A stretch of 64,000 nt of DNA from JAEUJM01 sp041918615 (lineage in GTDB: Bacteria; Actinomycetota; Acidimicrobiia; Acidimicrobiales; DATDAH01), in assembly GCA_041918615.1 (NCBI GenBank), contig JAYRVH010000068.1, positions 9,685 to 73,684 on the forward strand. Reading direction: 5' to 3'. Shown piece by piece: positions 43,815-51,167 of the stretch (positions are counted from its first letter, which is position 1; every line of letters starts with the position of its first letter). Below the pieces are notes generated by a model that was given only the letters and a program-made list of their open reading frames with translations, did not search any database and was not told where the DNA came from. The translations under genes and the position numbers were made by a program.

Positions 43815-44450
43815 CTAGCTGGTGGGCTGGGGGACGACCCGGAGGTAGGGCTTCAGGGTCTTCCAGCCGTCGGGGTACTGGGCCTTGGCGTCCTCGTCGG
43901 AGACCGCGGGCACGATGATCACGTCTTCGCCGTCCTTCCAGTTCACCGGCGTGGCCACCTTGTGGCCGGCGGTGAGCTGGAGCGAGTCGATCACCCGGAG
44001 CACCTCGTCGAAGTTGCGGCCGGTGCTGGCGGGGTAGGTGAGGATGAGCTTCACCTTGTTGTCGGCGCCGATGATGAACACCGAGCGCACCGTGAGGGTG
44101 TCGTCGGCGTTGGGGTGGATCATGTCGTACAGGTTGGAGACCTTGCGGTCGGAGTCGGCGATGATCGGGTAGTTGGGGGCGGTGCCCTGGGTCTCCTCGA
44201 TGTCGCTGGCCCACGCCGCGTGGTTGTCGATGTCGTCCACGCTGAGGCCGATGATCTTGACGTCGCGCCTGTCGAACTCGCCCTTGATGCTCGCCAGGTA
44301 GCCGAGCTCGGTGGTGCAGACGGGGGTGAAGTCCTTGGGGTGCGAGAACAGGACGGCCCAGCTGTCGCCCTTCCACTCGTGGAAGTCGATCGTCCCCTCG
44401 GTGGTGACGGCGGTGAAGTCGGGGGCGTCGTCGCCCAGTCGGATGGCCAT
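43815..44450 (-). CDS. 1-Cys peroxiredoxin (Prx6 type)
   Basis: 211 residues. The peroxidatic site is HPKDFTPVCTTEL; this is the only Cys in the protein, so it belongs to the 1-Cys class, and the C-terminal arm (YLRVVPQP) fits Prx6/AhpC-TSA proteins. Reduces hydroperoxides in the cytoplasm with an outside thiol donor. The ATG at 44450 follows AGAGAGGA, a fair ribosome site. Monocistronic; the divergent phasin-like gene is 263 bases away. Confidence 0.92.
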   Translation of the reverse strand: MAIRLGDDAPDFTAVTTEGTIDFHEWKGDSWAVLFSHPKDFTPVCTTELGYLASIKGEFDRRDVKIIGLSVDDIDNHAAWASDIEETQGTAPNYPIIADSDRKVSNLYDMIHPNADDTLTVRSVFIIGADNKVKLILTYPASTGRNFDEVLRVIDSLQLTAGHKVATPVNWKDGEDVIIVPAVSDEDAKAQYPDGWKTLKPYLRVVPQPTS

Positions 44451-44581
44451 GGTGGCGGTTCCTCTCTCAGGGTGCTGCTCGGGGATGGGTGATTCCTGAC
44501 CATCTTGGTCGGGTTTCGACCCGATCGCAACCGCGGTGCGGGAAGATTGCCTGCAGTGAGCGGCCGTGCCTCTGCGAACTT

Positions 44582-44667
44582 TTGCAAGCATTCGCTTGAC
44601 AAAGGGAGCGTTGCTTGCTTGAATGACTGTGTCGCTTGGGAAACCTAGCGTCCCGGAGACGCCGGGA
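44582..44667 (+). promoter_or_regulatory. Promoter region with palindromes upstream of the phasin-like gene
   Basis: TTG-CAAGC-ATTC-GCTTG-ACAA (44582-44602) is a near palindrome of TetR-operator type and contains TTGACA. A -10 candidate TAGCGT lies at 44646-44651, and TCCCGG/CCGGGA (44651-44667) forms a small stem at the start of the likely leader. The exact pairing of -35 and -10 is uncertain. Confidence 0.4.
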
Positions 44668-44713
44668 GCGACCAGCGACAACGCAGGATCTCAGCAGTTC
44701 GAAAGGAATCCAC

Positions 44714-45067
44714 ATGTCCACCGCCACCGACACATACGCCAAGGTCGAGGAGAAGGTCACCGATCTCGTGACCTCCGTCCAGGAGCCCGTCGTCGCCAAC
44801 CTCCGCAAGGTCGCCGACGCCGCCGAGAGCCGCCTCAACGAGCTGTCCCTCCCGTCGATCGACGGCCTCCCCAAGGCCGACGAGCTCGTCGAGCGGTACT
44901 TCGAGTTCGCCCAGACCGTGCTCGACAGGCAGCACGAGCTGGCCAAGTCGTTCCTCGACACCCTGGGTGCGGCTCCCGCCAAGGCGAAGGCCACCGCGAA
45001 GAGCACGGTCGCTTCGGCCAAGCCCGCAACCAAGCCCGCAGCCAAGAAGGCCACCAAGGCCGCCTGA
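44714..45067 (+). CDS. Phasin- or HBHA-like helical protein with Lys/Ala tail
   Basis: 117 residues. Residues 1-85 are amphipathic helix (TYAKVEEKVTDLVTSVQEPV, ELVERYFEFAQTVLDRQHEL); residues 88-117 are a Lys/Ala/Thr/Pro tail (KPATKPAAKKATKAA) like those of mycobacterial heparin-binding haemagglutinin, histone-like proteins and some phasins. No signal peptide. Role may be coating lipid or polyester granules, or nucleic-acid binding. ATG has a good ribosome site (GAAAGGA). An XRE regulator resembling the one beside mycobacterial hbhA lies 1.4 kb away. Confidence 0.62.
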   Translation: MSTATDTYAKVEEKVTDLVTSVQEPVVANLRKVADAAESRLNELSLPSIDGLPKADELVERYFEFAQTVLDRQHELAKSFLDTLGAAPAKAKATAKSTVASAKPATKPAAKKATKAA

Positions 45068-45109
45068 CCGCTTTCCGGGGGCGCTACGCCCTCGCCAAGA
45101 GCAACACCG

Positions 45110-45150
45110 ACGACGGGCCCGTCCCCCCTGGGCCCGTCGTTCGGCGTTTT
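45110..45150 (+). terminator. Factor-independent terminator after the phasin-like gene
   Basis: Stem ACGACGGGCCC (45110-45120) pairs perfectly with GGGCCCGTCGT (45130-45140) across a 9-base loop, and a T-run (GTTTT) follows at 45146-45150. The clearest intrinsic terminator in the window. Confidence 0.8.
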
Positions 45151-45175
45151 CGCGCCCCTCCGAGGCCTGGCGCGG

Positions 45176-46390
45176 CTAGCGGGGCACCTCGGACCAGGGG
45201 CGGTCCTTGTCGACCCGCACGTCGCCGGGAAGGCCGAGGACCCGCTCGCCGATGATGTTGCGCTGGATCTCCGACGTGCCGCCCTCGATCGAGTTGGCCC
45301 GGGACCGCAGGAACATCTTGCGCGACGATCCCGGCGGGCCCACGAGGCCGAAGCTGGCCCGCTTGAGCTCGTAGTCGTAGCCCACCTGGCCGGCGGCACC
45401 GAGGAGTTCGACGCAGAACTCGTAGATGTCGGTGTTGACCTCCGCGAAGCGGAGCTTGGCGATCGAGCCCTCGGGCCCGGGGTTGCCCGCCTTGCGGTTC
45501 TGGCCGGCCCGGATGTTCGTGAGCCGCAGGGTCTCGGCGTCGATCCAGAGCTGGACGAGCCGGTCACGGGCGACCGCGGAGTGCTCGACGGGCTCCTCGT
45601 TCCATATGCGGACGGCCTCGGCGATCGCGCCGGTGCCCCGACCCGGGGGGCCACTGCCGCCACCGATGGTCGTGCGCTCGTTCATGAGGGTGGACATGGC
45701 CACCCGCCAACCCTCGCCGACATCGCCGACGCGGTCGGCGTCGGGCACCCGTACGTCGGTGAGGTACACCTCGTTGAACTCGGCCTCGCCCGTGATCTGG
45801 CGGAGGGGGCGCACCTCGACGCCCGGCGCATGCATGTCGAGGGCGAAGTAGGTGAGGCCCTTGTGCTTGGGCTGGCTGGGATCGGTGCGGGTGACGAGCA
45901 TGCCGCGATCGGCGATGTGGGCGAGCGTGTTCCACACCTTCTGGCCGTTGATCACCCACTCGTCGCCGTCGCGCTCGGCCTTGCAGGCGAGGCCGGCGAG
46001 GTCGGACCCGGCACCGGGCTCGCTGAAGAGCTGGCACCAGGCGTCCTCGCCCGTGAACATGGGCCGGAGCAGGCGCCTGCGCAGCTCGTCGGTGCCGTGG
46101 GTGACGACGGTCGGCCCTGCCATGGTGAGCCCGAAGAAGTGCTGCTCGGCGGCCTGGGGTGCCCGGACCTCGCGCAGGCGCCGGTCGACGTGGCCCTGCA
46201 CGTTCGGTGCCAGGTCGAGGCCACCCCACCCCACGGGGAAGTGGACCCACGCCAGGCCGAGGTCGTACTGGCGGCCCCGGAACTCGACCGGGTCGACGGA
46301 CGCGGGGTCGAAGCCCTCGAGCAGCTGGTCGATCTTCTCGTCGGCCAGGGCGGTGGACGACGTGGTGGCGGAGGGATCGGTGACGGTCAC
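45176..46390 (-). CDS. Acyl-CoA dehydrogenase
   Basis: 404 residues of the ACAD fold: FAD/substrate block WCQLFSEPGAGSDLAGL, the mid-domain WVINGQKVWNTLAH, RMLMNERTTIG-like STLMNERTTIGGG, and the C-terminal IEGGTSEIQRNIIGERVLGLP. Oxidises an acyl-CoA to the enoyl-CoA. The family catalytic Glu is not securely placed by eye. GTG at 46390 lies 7 bases after TACGGT, so leaderless. Belongs functionally with the FadD, MaoC and SDR genes at 55-60 kb. Confidence 0.92.
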   Translation of the reverse strand: MTVTDPSATTSSTALADEKIDQLLEGFDPASVDPVEFRGRQYDLGLAWVHFPVGWGGLDLAPNVQGHVDRRLREVRAPQAAEQHFFGLTMAGPTVVTHGTDELRRRLLRPMFTGEDAWCQLFSEPGAGSDLAGLACKAERDGDEWVINGQKVWNTLAHIADRGMLVTRTDPSQPKHKGLTYFALDMHAPGVEVRPLRQITGEAEFNEVYLTDVRVPDADRVGDVGEGWRVAMSTLMNERTTIGGGSGPPGRGTGAIAEAVRIWNEEPVEHSAVARDRLVQLWIDAETLRLTNIRAGQNRKAGNPGPEGSIAKLRFAEVNTDIYEFCVELLGAAGQVGYDYELKRASFGLVGPPGSSRKMFLRSRANSIEGGTSEIQRNIIGERVLGLPGDVRVDKDRPWSEVPR

Positions 46391-46397
46391 GCCCTCG

Positions 46398-46403
46398 ACC
46401 GTA
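46398..46403 (-). promoter_or_regulatory. -10 element TACGGT, leaderless promoter of the acyl-CoA dehydrogenase
   Basis: On the minus strand TACGGT ends 7 bases before the GTG at 46390. Confidence 0.5.
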
Positions 46404-46412
46404 ATCGGCGCC

Positions 46413-46853
46413 TCAGGACGTGTAGGCCCGGTAGACGGCCAGCAGCTCGCGCTTCTGCTCGGCGGACAGCGCCGGGTCGCGGGTGATGGCCGTCACGGTG
46501 GGGTTCGGTGCCGACTCGCTGCCGTCGGTCCCGTCGCCCAGCCCGCCCGCCTGGCGGAGCAGGGTCTCGGCCGAGAGGTTGAGGGCCTTGGCGATCGAGG
46601 TCAGCACCCGTACCGACGGCTCGTGCAGGCCCCGCTCGATCTGGCTGAGGTAGGGGTTCGAGACATCCGCGCGCTCGGCCAGCGCCCGCAGCGAAAGGTG
46701 GGCGGCGTTGCGCTGCTCGCGGATGAACTGGCCCAGCGATCCGCCATCGGGTGCCGCGTGCTCGGGTGCCGCGTGCTCGGGTGCCGCGTGCTCGGGTGCG
46801 GCGTGCTCGGGTGCCGCGTGCTCGGGACCCGAGGTCTCGTGGGACGGAGTCAA
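46413..46853 (-). CDS. XRE-family regulator with PEHAA-repeat N-terminus
   Basis: 146 residues. Residues about 11-35 are five copies of the pentapeptide PEHAA; then an XRE helix-turn-helix (FIREQRNAAHLSLRALAERA, VSNPYLSQIERGLHEPS) and a C-terminal helix (LSAEQKRELLAVYRAY) like the regulator located beside mycobacterial hbhA (from memory). TTG at 46853 overlaps the stop of the CDF gene (TTGA), implying co-translation; an internal start after the repeat is possible. May control the phasin-like or lipid genes nearby. Confidence 0.85.
   Translation of the reverse strand: MTPSHETSGPEHAAPEHAAPEHAAPEHAAPEHAAPDGGSLGQFIREQRNAAHLSLRALAERADVSNPYLSQIERGLHEPSVRVLTSIAKALNLSAETLLRQAGGLGDGTDGSESAPNPTVTAITRDPALSAEQKRELLAVYRAYTS
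46751..46825. repeat. 15-bp minisatellite, five copies, in the XRE gene
   Basis: Unit GTGCCGCGTGCTCGG repeats five times head to tail; the fourth copy has one C-to-G change. It is in frame and encodes PEHAA units. Copy number could vary by slippage without a frameshift. Confidence 0.92.
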
Positions 46854-47758
46854 CGGGCGATGTCGGGCTCGATGAAGATGGGCCCGGTCGCGGTGACCTC
46901 GGCCCGGATCCGCTCTTCGACCACGTCGATGGCTTCGGCCAGTCGGCGCACGCTCAGGCCGTGGTCGAACTCGACCTTGGCCGCCACCAACAGGTCGTCG
47001 GGGCCGAGGTGCTCGGTGCGGAGGTGGATGAGCCCGCGGACGTCGGGTGCCGATTCGATGGCATGGGTGATCTTGCGCTGGTCATCGGGAGTGGCGCCCT
47101 CGCCGATGAGGAGGCTCTTCATCTCGACGGCGAGGGTGACGGCGATCACCGCGAGAAGCACGCCGATGGAGATCGTGCCGAAGGCGTCCCACATCGGGTC
47201 GTCGGTGACGATGGTGAGCCCCACGCCGCAGAGGGCGAGCGTAAGCCCGACGAGGGCGCCGAAGTCCTCGAGCAGCAGCACCGGCAGCTCGGGGCCGCGC
47301 GAGTGCCGGATGAAGCCCCACCAGCTGTCGCTTCCGCGCACGAGGTCGGCCTCGCGGATCGCGGTGTGGAACGAGAAGGACTCGAGGACGATGGCGACGA
47401 GGAGGATGCCGATCGCCCAGCCGGCCGATTCGAGCTCCTCGGGGTGCTGGAGCTTGTGGATGCCTTCGTAGATCGAGAACACCGCGCCGAGGGTGAAGAG
47501 CACCAGGGCGACGACGAAGGACCAGAAGTAGCGCTCGCGCCCGTAGCCGAACTGGTGCTGGTCGGTGGGGGCGCGCACCGATCGCTTCTTGCCGAGGAGG
47601 AGCAGTCCCTGGTTGCCCGAGTCGGCCACCGAGTGGACGCTCTCGGCCAGCATCGACGACGAGCCCGTGACCAGGAAGCCGCCGAACTTGGCCGCGGCGA
47701 TCCCCATGTTGGCGAGGAAGGCGGCGATGATCGCACGGGATCCTCCGCCGGTGCTCAT
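46850..47758 (-). CDS. Cation diffusion facilitator transporter
   Basis: 302 residues with about five to six membrane helices and a cytoplasmic C-terminal domain. Family landmarks are AESVHSVADSGNQGLLLLG in helix 2 and LLEDFGALVGLTLALCGV in helix 5; the first metal-site pattern (HxxxD) is kept. Exports divalent metals such as Zn, Mn or Fe by proton exchange. ATG at 47758 follows TACCTT by 8 bases, so leaderless. The XRE gene is translationally coupled downstream. Confidence 0.9.
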   Translation of the reverse strand: MSTGGGSRAIIAAFLANMGIAAAKFGGFLVTGSSSMLAESVHSVADSGNQGLLLLGKKRSVRAPTDQHQFGYGRERYFWSFVVALVLFTLGAVFSIYEGIHKLQHPEELESAGWAIGILLVAIVLESFSFHTAIREADLVRGSDSWWGFIRHSRGPELPVLLLEDFGALVGLTLALCGVGLTIVTDDPMWDAFGTISIGVLLAVIAVTLAVEMKSLLIGEGATPDDQRKITHAIESAPDVRGLIHLRTEHLGPDDLLVAAKVEFDHGLSVRRLAEAIDVVEERIRAEVTATGPIFIEPDIAR

Positions 47759-47766
47759 GGTCGGGA

Positions 47767-47772
47767 AAGGTA
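47767..47772 (-). promoter_or_regulatory. -10 element TACCTT, leaderless promoter of the CDF-XRE operon
   Basis: On the minus strand TACCTT ends 8 bases before the ATG at 47758. Confidence 0.45.
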
Positions 47773-47795
47773 GCGCAGGCGTGGCGAGGGTCCAC

Positions 47796-48968
47796 TCAGC
47801 GGGCCCGGCCGGTGCCCGGCAGCTCGAACCGGCTGAAGAGGGCCACGAGGCCGGCGAGCACCAGGCCGGGCAGCACGATCCAGAGCGGTCGGGCCGCCCA
47901 CCACTGCGCGGTGGCGTCGGCTCCCAGTCGTGCGCCCACCAGCCCGGCGCCGCCGATCACGGCCACCAGCGCGGTCATGTGCCAGGTGAAGAGGGTCATC
48001 GCGACAGCGTTGACGCTGACGACGGCCTTCCACACCCGGCGCCGCTCGAGCCAGCGCTCGGCCGCCGGCCGTACGAGCAGCACGGCACCGAGTTGCAGGA
48101 CCGCCAGTGCGGCGATGCAGGCCGTGGTGGGGAACATGTTGCTCACCGCCTCACCCCGCACGGCGACCATCGAGCGGGGGTACACGCCCAGGTTGGTGAG
48201 CACCACCAGGGCGGTGAGCCCGGAGACCACGATCGCCCAGAGCCGACGCCGGGGACCGGCGGCGAGTTGCCCGTCGCGCCAGAAGTAGCCGAGTTGGTGC
48301 GCGAACACGAACACCAGGCCGGCGTTCACGTAGCCGAGCCAGCCGATGCCGAAGCCGAACCGCCCCAGGTCGGCGAGCAGGATCGCCGACCCGAGAGCGA
48401 CGACAGTGAGCTCTCGCCCCCGCCGGTGGAGGGCGACGGTGAGCGGGGCCAGCAGCACCACCACCGAGTACATGCCCAGGAACCAGAGCGGCACGAACAC
48501 CACCCGGCCCCACGACAGGACGCTGGTGTACGCGGGCAGGAGGGCACGGGCGAGGGCGTCACCGACGGCCCACACCCCGGCGAACACCGCAACCGGCCGC
48601 AGCAGCCGCCGCAGTCGGCTCCGGGCGAAGTCCGCCCACGAGCCGCAGCGGCGCTCCGTCGCCTCCAATGCGGCCAGGTTGGCGAACCCGCCCACGAGGA
48701 AGAACAGGGGCATCACCTGGAACAGCCACGTGGCGAGCCACAGCAGGCGGACGTCGCCGACCGGGTTGGGCATGGTGAGCGCGCCGGCCCGGTTCCAGTG
48801 GGTGATCGAGAACACCCAGTGCCACACGATCACCACGGCGATGCTCACCGCCCGCAGCAGGTCCACGAACCGGTCACGGGACGGGGGCGTGGCGTCGACC
48901 ATCGCATCGACGGTCAGCGCGGTCGACTCGGGGGCAGGGGACGCTTCAGTGGGTGCGATGGAGGCCAT
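47796..48968 (-). CDS. Acyltransferase family 3 membrane protein
   Basis: 390 residues with about ten membrane helices. The N-terminal RFVDLLRAVSIAVVIVWHW block with the catalytic-type His, FFLVGGFANLAALEA and SRLRRLLRPVAVF match acyltransferase_3 (OafA/YrhL-like) proteins, which acylate sugars or lipids of the envelope. Substrate unknown. A weak -10-like GACAGT lies 6 bases before the ATG. The 109-base gap upstream is rich in runs of C and contains CCCCCTGGGGG. Confidence 0.86.
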   Translation of the reverse strand: MASIAPTEASPAPESTALTVDAMVDATPPSRDRFVDLLRAVSIAVVIVWHWVFSITHWNRAGALTMPNPVGDVRLLWLATWLFQVMPLFFLVGGFANLAALEATERRCGSWADFARSRLRRLLRPVAVFAGVWAVGDALARALLPAYTSVLSWGRVVFVPLWFLGMYSVVVLLAPLTVALHRRGRELTVVALGSAILLADLGRFGFGIGWLGYVNAGLVFVFAHQLGYFWRDGQLAAGPRRRLWAIVVSGLTALVVLTNLGVYPRSMVAVRGEAVSNMFPTTACIAALAVLQLGAVLLVRPAAERWLERRRVWKAVVSVNAVAMTLFTWHMTALVAVIGGAGLVGARLGADATAQWWAARPLWIVLPGLVLAGLVALFSRFELPGTGRAR

Positions 48969-49077
48969 GACGCCACTGTCTCAGCGTCGGGGGCACCCCG
49001 GAATCCGGCGAATCCCCCAAATCCCCCTGGGGGACCCCCCAGAACTGGTGACGGCGGCGGGCTGCGGGCTCAGCGGC

Positions 49078-50100
49078 TCAGCGCGTGAGGTCGGCGAGCA
49101 GCTCGAGGGTGGCGGGGTCGTGGTTGCCGATGAGCAGGGTGGTCACCGGGGTGCCGCGCCAGGCCTCGAGCCGCTCGCGGATGCGCGCGGGCGGGCCCAC
49201 GAGCGAGATCTCGTCGGCGAAGGCGTCGGGCACGGCCATCACCGCTTCGTCCCGGCGGCCCTCGAAGAACAGGTCCTGGATGCGGTGGGCCTCGTCCTCG
49301 AAGCCCATGCGGGCCATGAGCTCGGTGTGGAAGTTGCGGCTCTTGGCGCCCATGCCCCCGATGTAGAAGCCGAGCATGCCCTTCACCGGCAGCAGCGCCG
49401 TGGCCACGTCGTCGTCCACGCTCACATGCACGTTGACCGCGATCTCGAAGCCCGGCCGGGCGGCGGCGATCTGGGTGGCGTAGACCTCGGGTCGGTCGGG
49501 TGAGTAGTAGAGCGGCACCCACCCGTCGCAGATCTCGGCGGCCAGGGCGACGTTCCTCGGGCCCTCGGCCCCCAGGTAGATCGGGATGTCGGCCCGGGGC
49601 GGGTGGGTGATCATCTTGAGGGGCTTGCCGAGGCCGACCGAGCCCGTCCCCTGGTAGGGGAGCGGGTAGTGGTGGCCCGGGTTGGTGACGGGGGCCTCGC
49701 GTGCCAGGACGTCGCGGATGATCTGCACGTACTCGCGGGTGCGGGCGAGCGGGCGCTCGAACGGCTGGCCGTACCAGCCCTCGACCACCTGGGGCCCCGA
49801 CACGCCGACGCCGAGGCGGAACCGCCCGCCCGACAGTGCGTCGAGGGTCATGGCGTGCATGGCCGCGGTCACGGGGCTGCGGGCCGACATCTGGGCGATG
49901 CCGGTGGCCAGGTTGATCCGCGAGGTGTGGGCCGCCACCCACACCAGCGGCGAGAAGGCGTCCGAGCTCCACGACTCGCCGGTCCACACGGAGTCGTAGC
50001 CGAGACGCTCCGCGGTCTGGGCCAGTTCGATCAGGTCTCGCCCGTCCGGCGGCTTCGCCGTCCAGTACCCGAGTTGGATGCCGAGCTTCAGGTCGCCCAT
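49078..50100 (-). CDS. LLM-class (F420-dependent type) oxidoreductase
   Basis: 340 residues of the luciferase-like TIM barrel: LGIQLGYWTAKPPDGRDLIE at the start, YDSVWTGESW, GRFRLGVGVSGPQVVEGWYG and PIYLGAEGPRNVALAAEICDGW. In actinobacteria this group usually uses F420 as the cofactor; that is family knowledge, no F420 gene is in view. ATG follows TAGTGT by 9 bases. Confidence 0.88.
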   Translation of the reverse strand: MGDLKLGIQLGYWTAKPPDGRDLIELAQTAERLGYDSVWTGESWSSDAFSPLVWVAAHTSRINLATGIAQMSARSPVTAAMHAMTLDALSGGRFRLGVGVSGPQVVEGWYGQPFERPLARTREYVQIIRDVLAREAPVTNPGHHYPLPYQGTGSVGLGKPLKMITHPPRADIPIYLGAEGPRNVALAAEICDGWVPLYYSPDRPEVYATQIAAARPGFEIAVNVHVSVDDDVATALLPVKGMLGFYIGGMGAKSRNFHTELMARMGFEDEAHRIQDLFFEGRRDEAVMAVPDAFADEISLVGPPARIRERLEAWRGTPVTTLLIGNHDPATLELLADLTR

Positions 50101-50109
50101 GACCGGGCG

Positions 50110-50115
50110 ACACTA
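50110..50115 (-). promoter_or_regulatory. -10 element TAGTGT of the LLM oxidoreductase gene
   Basis: On the minus strand TAGTGT ends 9 bases before the ATG at 50100. Confidence 0.4.
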
Positions 50116-50284
50116 CCGGCTGGTGCGGCCGGGCCGATCAGGCTGGCTGCGTGTCCGTGGCGTGGGCGAACGCCGACTCTCGAACCCGATACGGCGATCG
50201 CAGCCCTCGCCCGAGTCGAATCGGTGGACCCACGTGCAGACGACCTTGAGCCCGCCGTCCGGTTGACGGCGTGGTTTCGCTTCG

Positions 50285-50290
50285 TAGGAT
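50285..50290 (+). promoter_or_regulatory. -10 element TAGGAT, leaderless promoter
   Basis: TAGGAT ends 6 bases before the GTG at 50297. The string TTCGTAGGAT recurs with the same spacing before the HNH gene at 51168. Confidence 0.55.
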
Positions 50291-50296
50291 CTGGGC

Positions 50297-50809
50297 GTGG
50301 ACAGCTTCGATGCCGACGAGCCTGGTCAGGCTCCGCCGAGGTCGCGGGCGGCCAGCGTGCTGGACGGCGCCCGCTACTTCGCGGTGATCGGGGCCGCCAC
50401 TGCTCTGGTGCTCTCGGCTGCCTCGTACGCGTGGTCGATCGCGAAGGCGGTCTCGTTCGTCGACTCGCTCCTCGGCGGGTCTTCGGAGGACGACGTCGCG
50501 CTGGTGAAGCTGTTCGCGGCGGTCGACGTCATCCTCATCGGCACCGTGATGCTCATCATCGGTCTGGGCCTGTGGGAGCTCTTCGTCCACGACCTCGACG
50601 TGCCGCCGGCGTTGTCGACGACCTCGTTCGACGACCTCAAGGCCAAGATCGCCACCACGCTGGTGCTGGTGCTCGTGGTCCAGTTCCTCGAGAACCTGGT
50701 GCAGCAGCCCACGGCCGACGAGCTGTTGAAACGCGGTGTCGCGGTCACTCTCGTCGGGCTCCTCCTGGTGGTCTTCGCCCGCTGGCGGCCCACCTCGCGC
50801 CCCGGTTGA
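50297..50809 (+). CDS. YqhA/UPF0114-like membrane protein
   Basis: 170 residues with four predicted membrane helices (residues about 25-50, 68-95, 112-130, 145-162). The sequence DVILIGTVMLIIGLGLWELFV and the loop before it fit the YqhA/UPF0114 family, whose function is unknown. Starts at GTG 50297, set by the leaderless promoter. Monocistronic; followed by a 358-base gap. Confidence 0.75.
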   Translation: MDSFDADEPGQAPPRSRAASVLDGARYFAVIGAATALVLSAASYAWSIAKAVSFVDSLLGGSSEDDVALVKLFAAVDVILIGTVMLIIGLGLWELFVHDLDVPPALSTTSFDDLKAKIATTLVLVLVVQFLENLVQQPTADELLKRGVAVTLVGLLLVVFARWRPTSRPG

Positions 50810-51167
50810 CGCTCGACGGGGGGTGGCAGGCCCCACGGTGGTGGCGGCGGTCGACGTAGGGATGAGTGCCGAGGTGCGCTGCCGTGCCGGACACGGTCGG
50901 CGGCTCCGCGGGGCGGTGGCAAAGCCGGTGCGCGTGTTCGGTCCATGGAGGCTCAGCCCCGAGTTCGGCACAGCGCACGGGGAGGGGAGGGGGCCCGTTG
51001 CATGACGCGACCCCCGCCGCACACGCGAGGGTGACGCGGTTGCCTGGGCGACTGCCACGACTCCAGTCGGCCGAAGCGGGCCACGCCCGGTGATGCGGAA
51101 GAAGAAGCACTCGGGATGAGACCGACCGGCATCCGACAGTGTCAGACCCCCTTCGTAGGATGAACGT
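50810..51167. other. 358-base intergenic region before the HNH gene
   Basis: No convincing gene. Short open frames exist but show no start signals or family likeness. GACAGTGTC (around 51136-51144) and the TTCGTAGGAT promoter of the HNH gene lie at the right end. Nothing else recognised. Confidence 0.5.
51156..51161 (+). promoter_or_regulatory. -10 element TAGGAT, leaderless promoter of the HNH gene
   Basis: TAGGAT ends 6 bases before the ATG at 51168. Confidence 0.5.

Noticed and set aside
46751..46825. Short repeats as a possible CRISPR array
   Set aside because: The five 15-bp units are contiguous with no spacers and lie in a coding frame; no cas genes are present.
50866..51093. A 75-codon frame in the gap before the HNH gene
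   Set aside because: No start signal, no family likeness and a low-complexity translation. Treated as noncoding.
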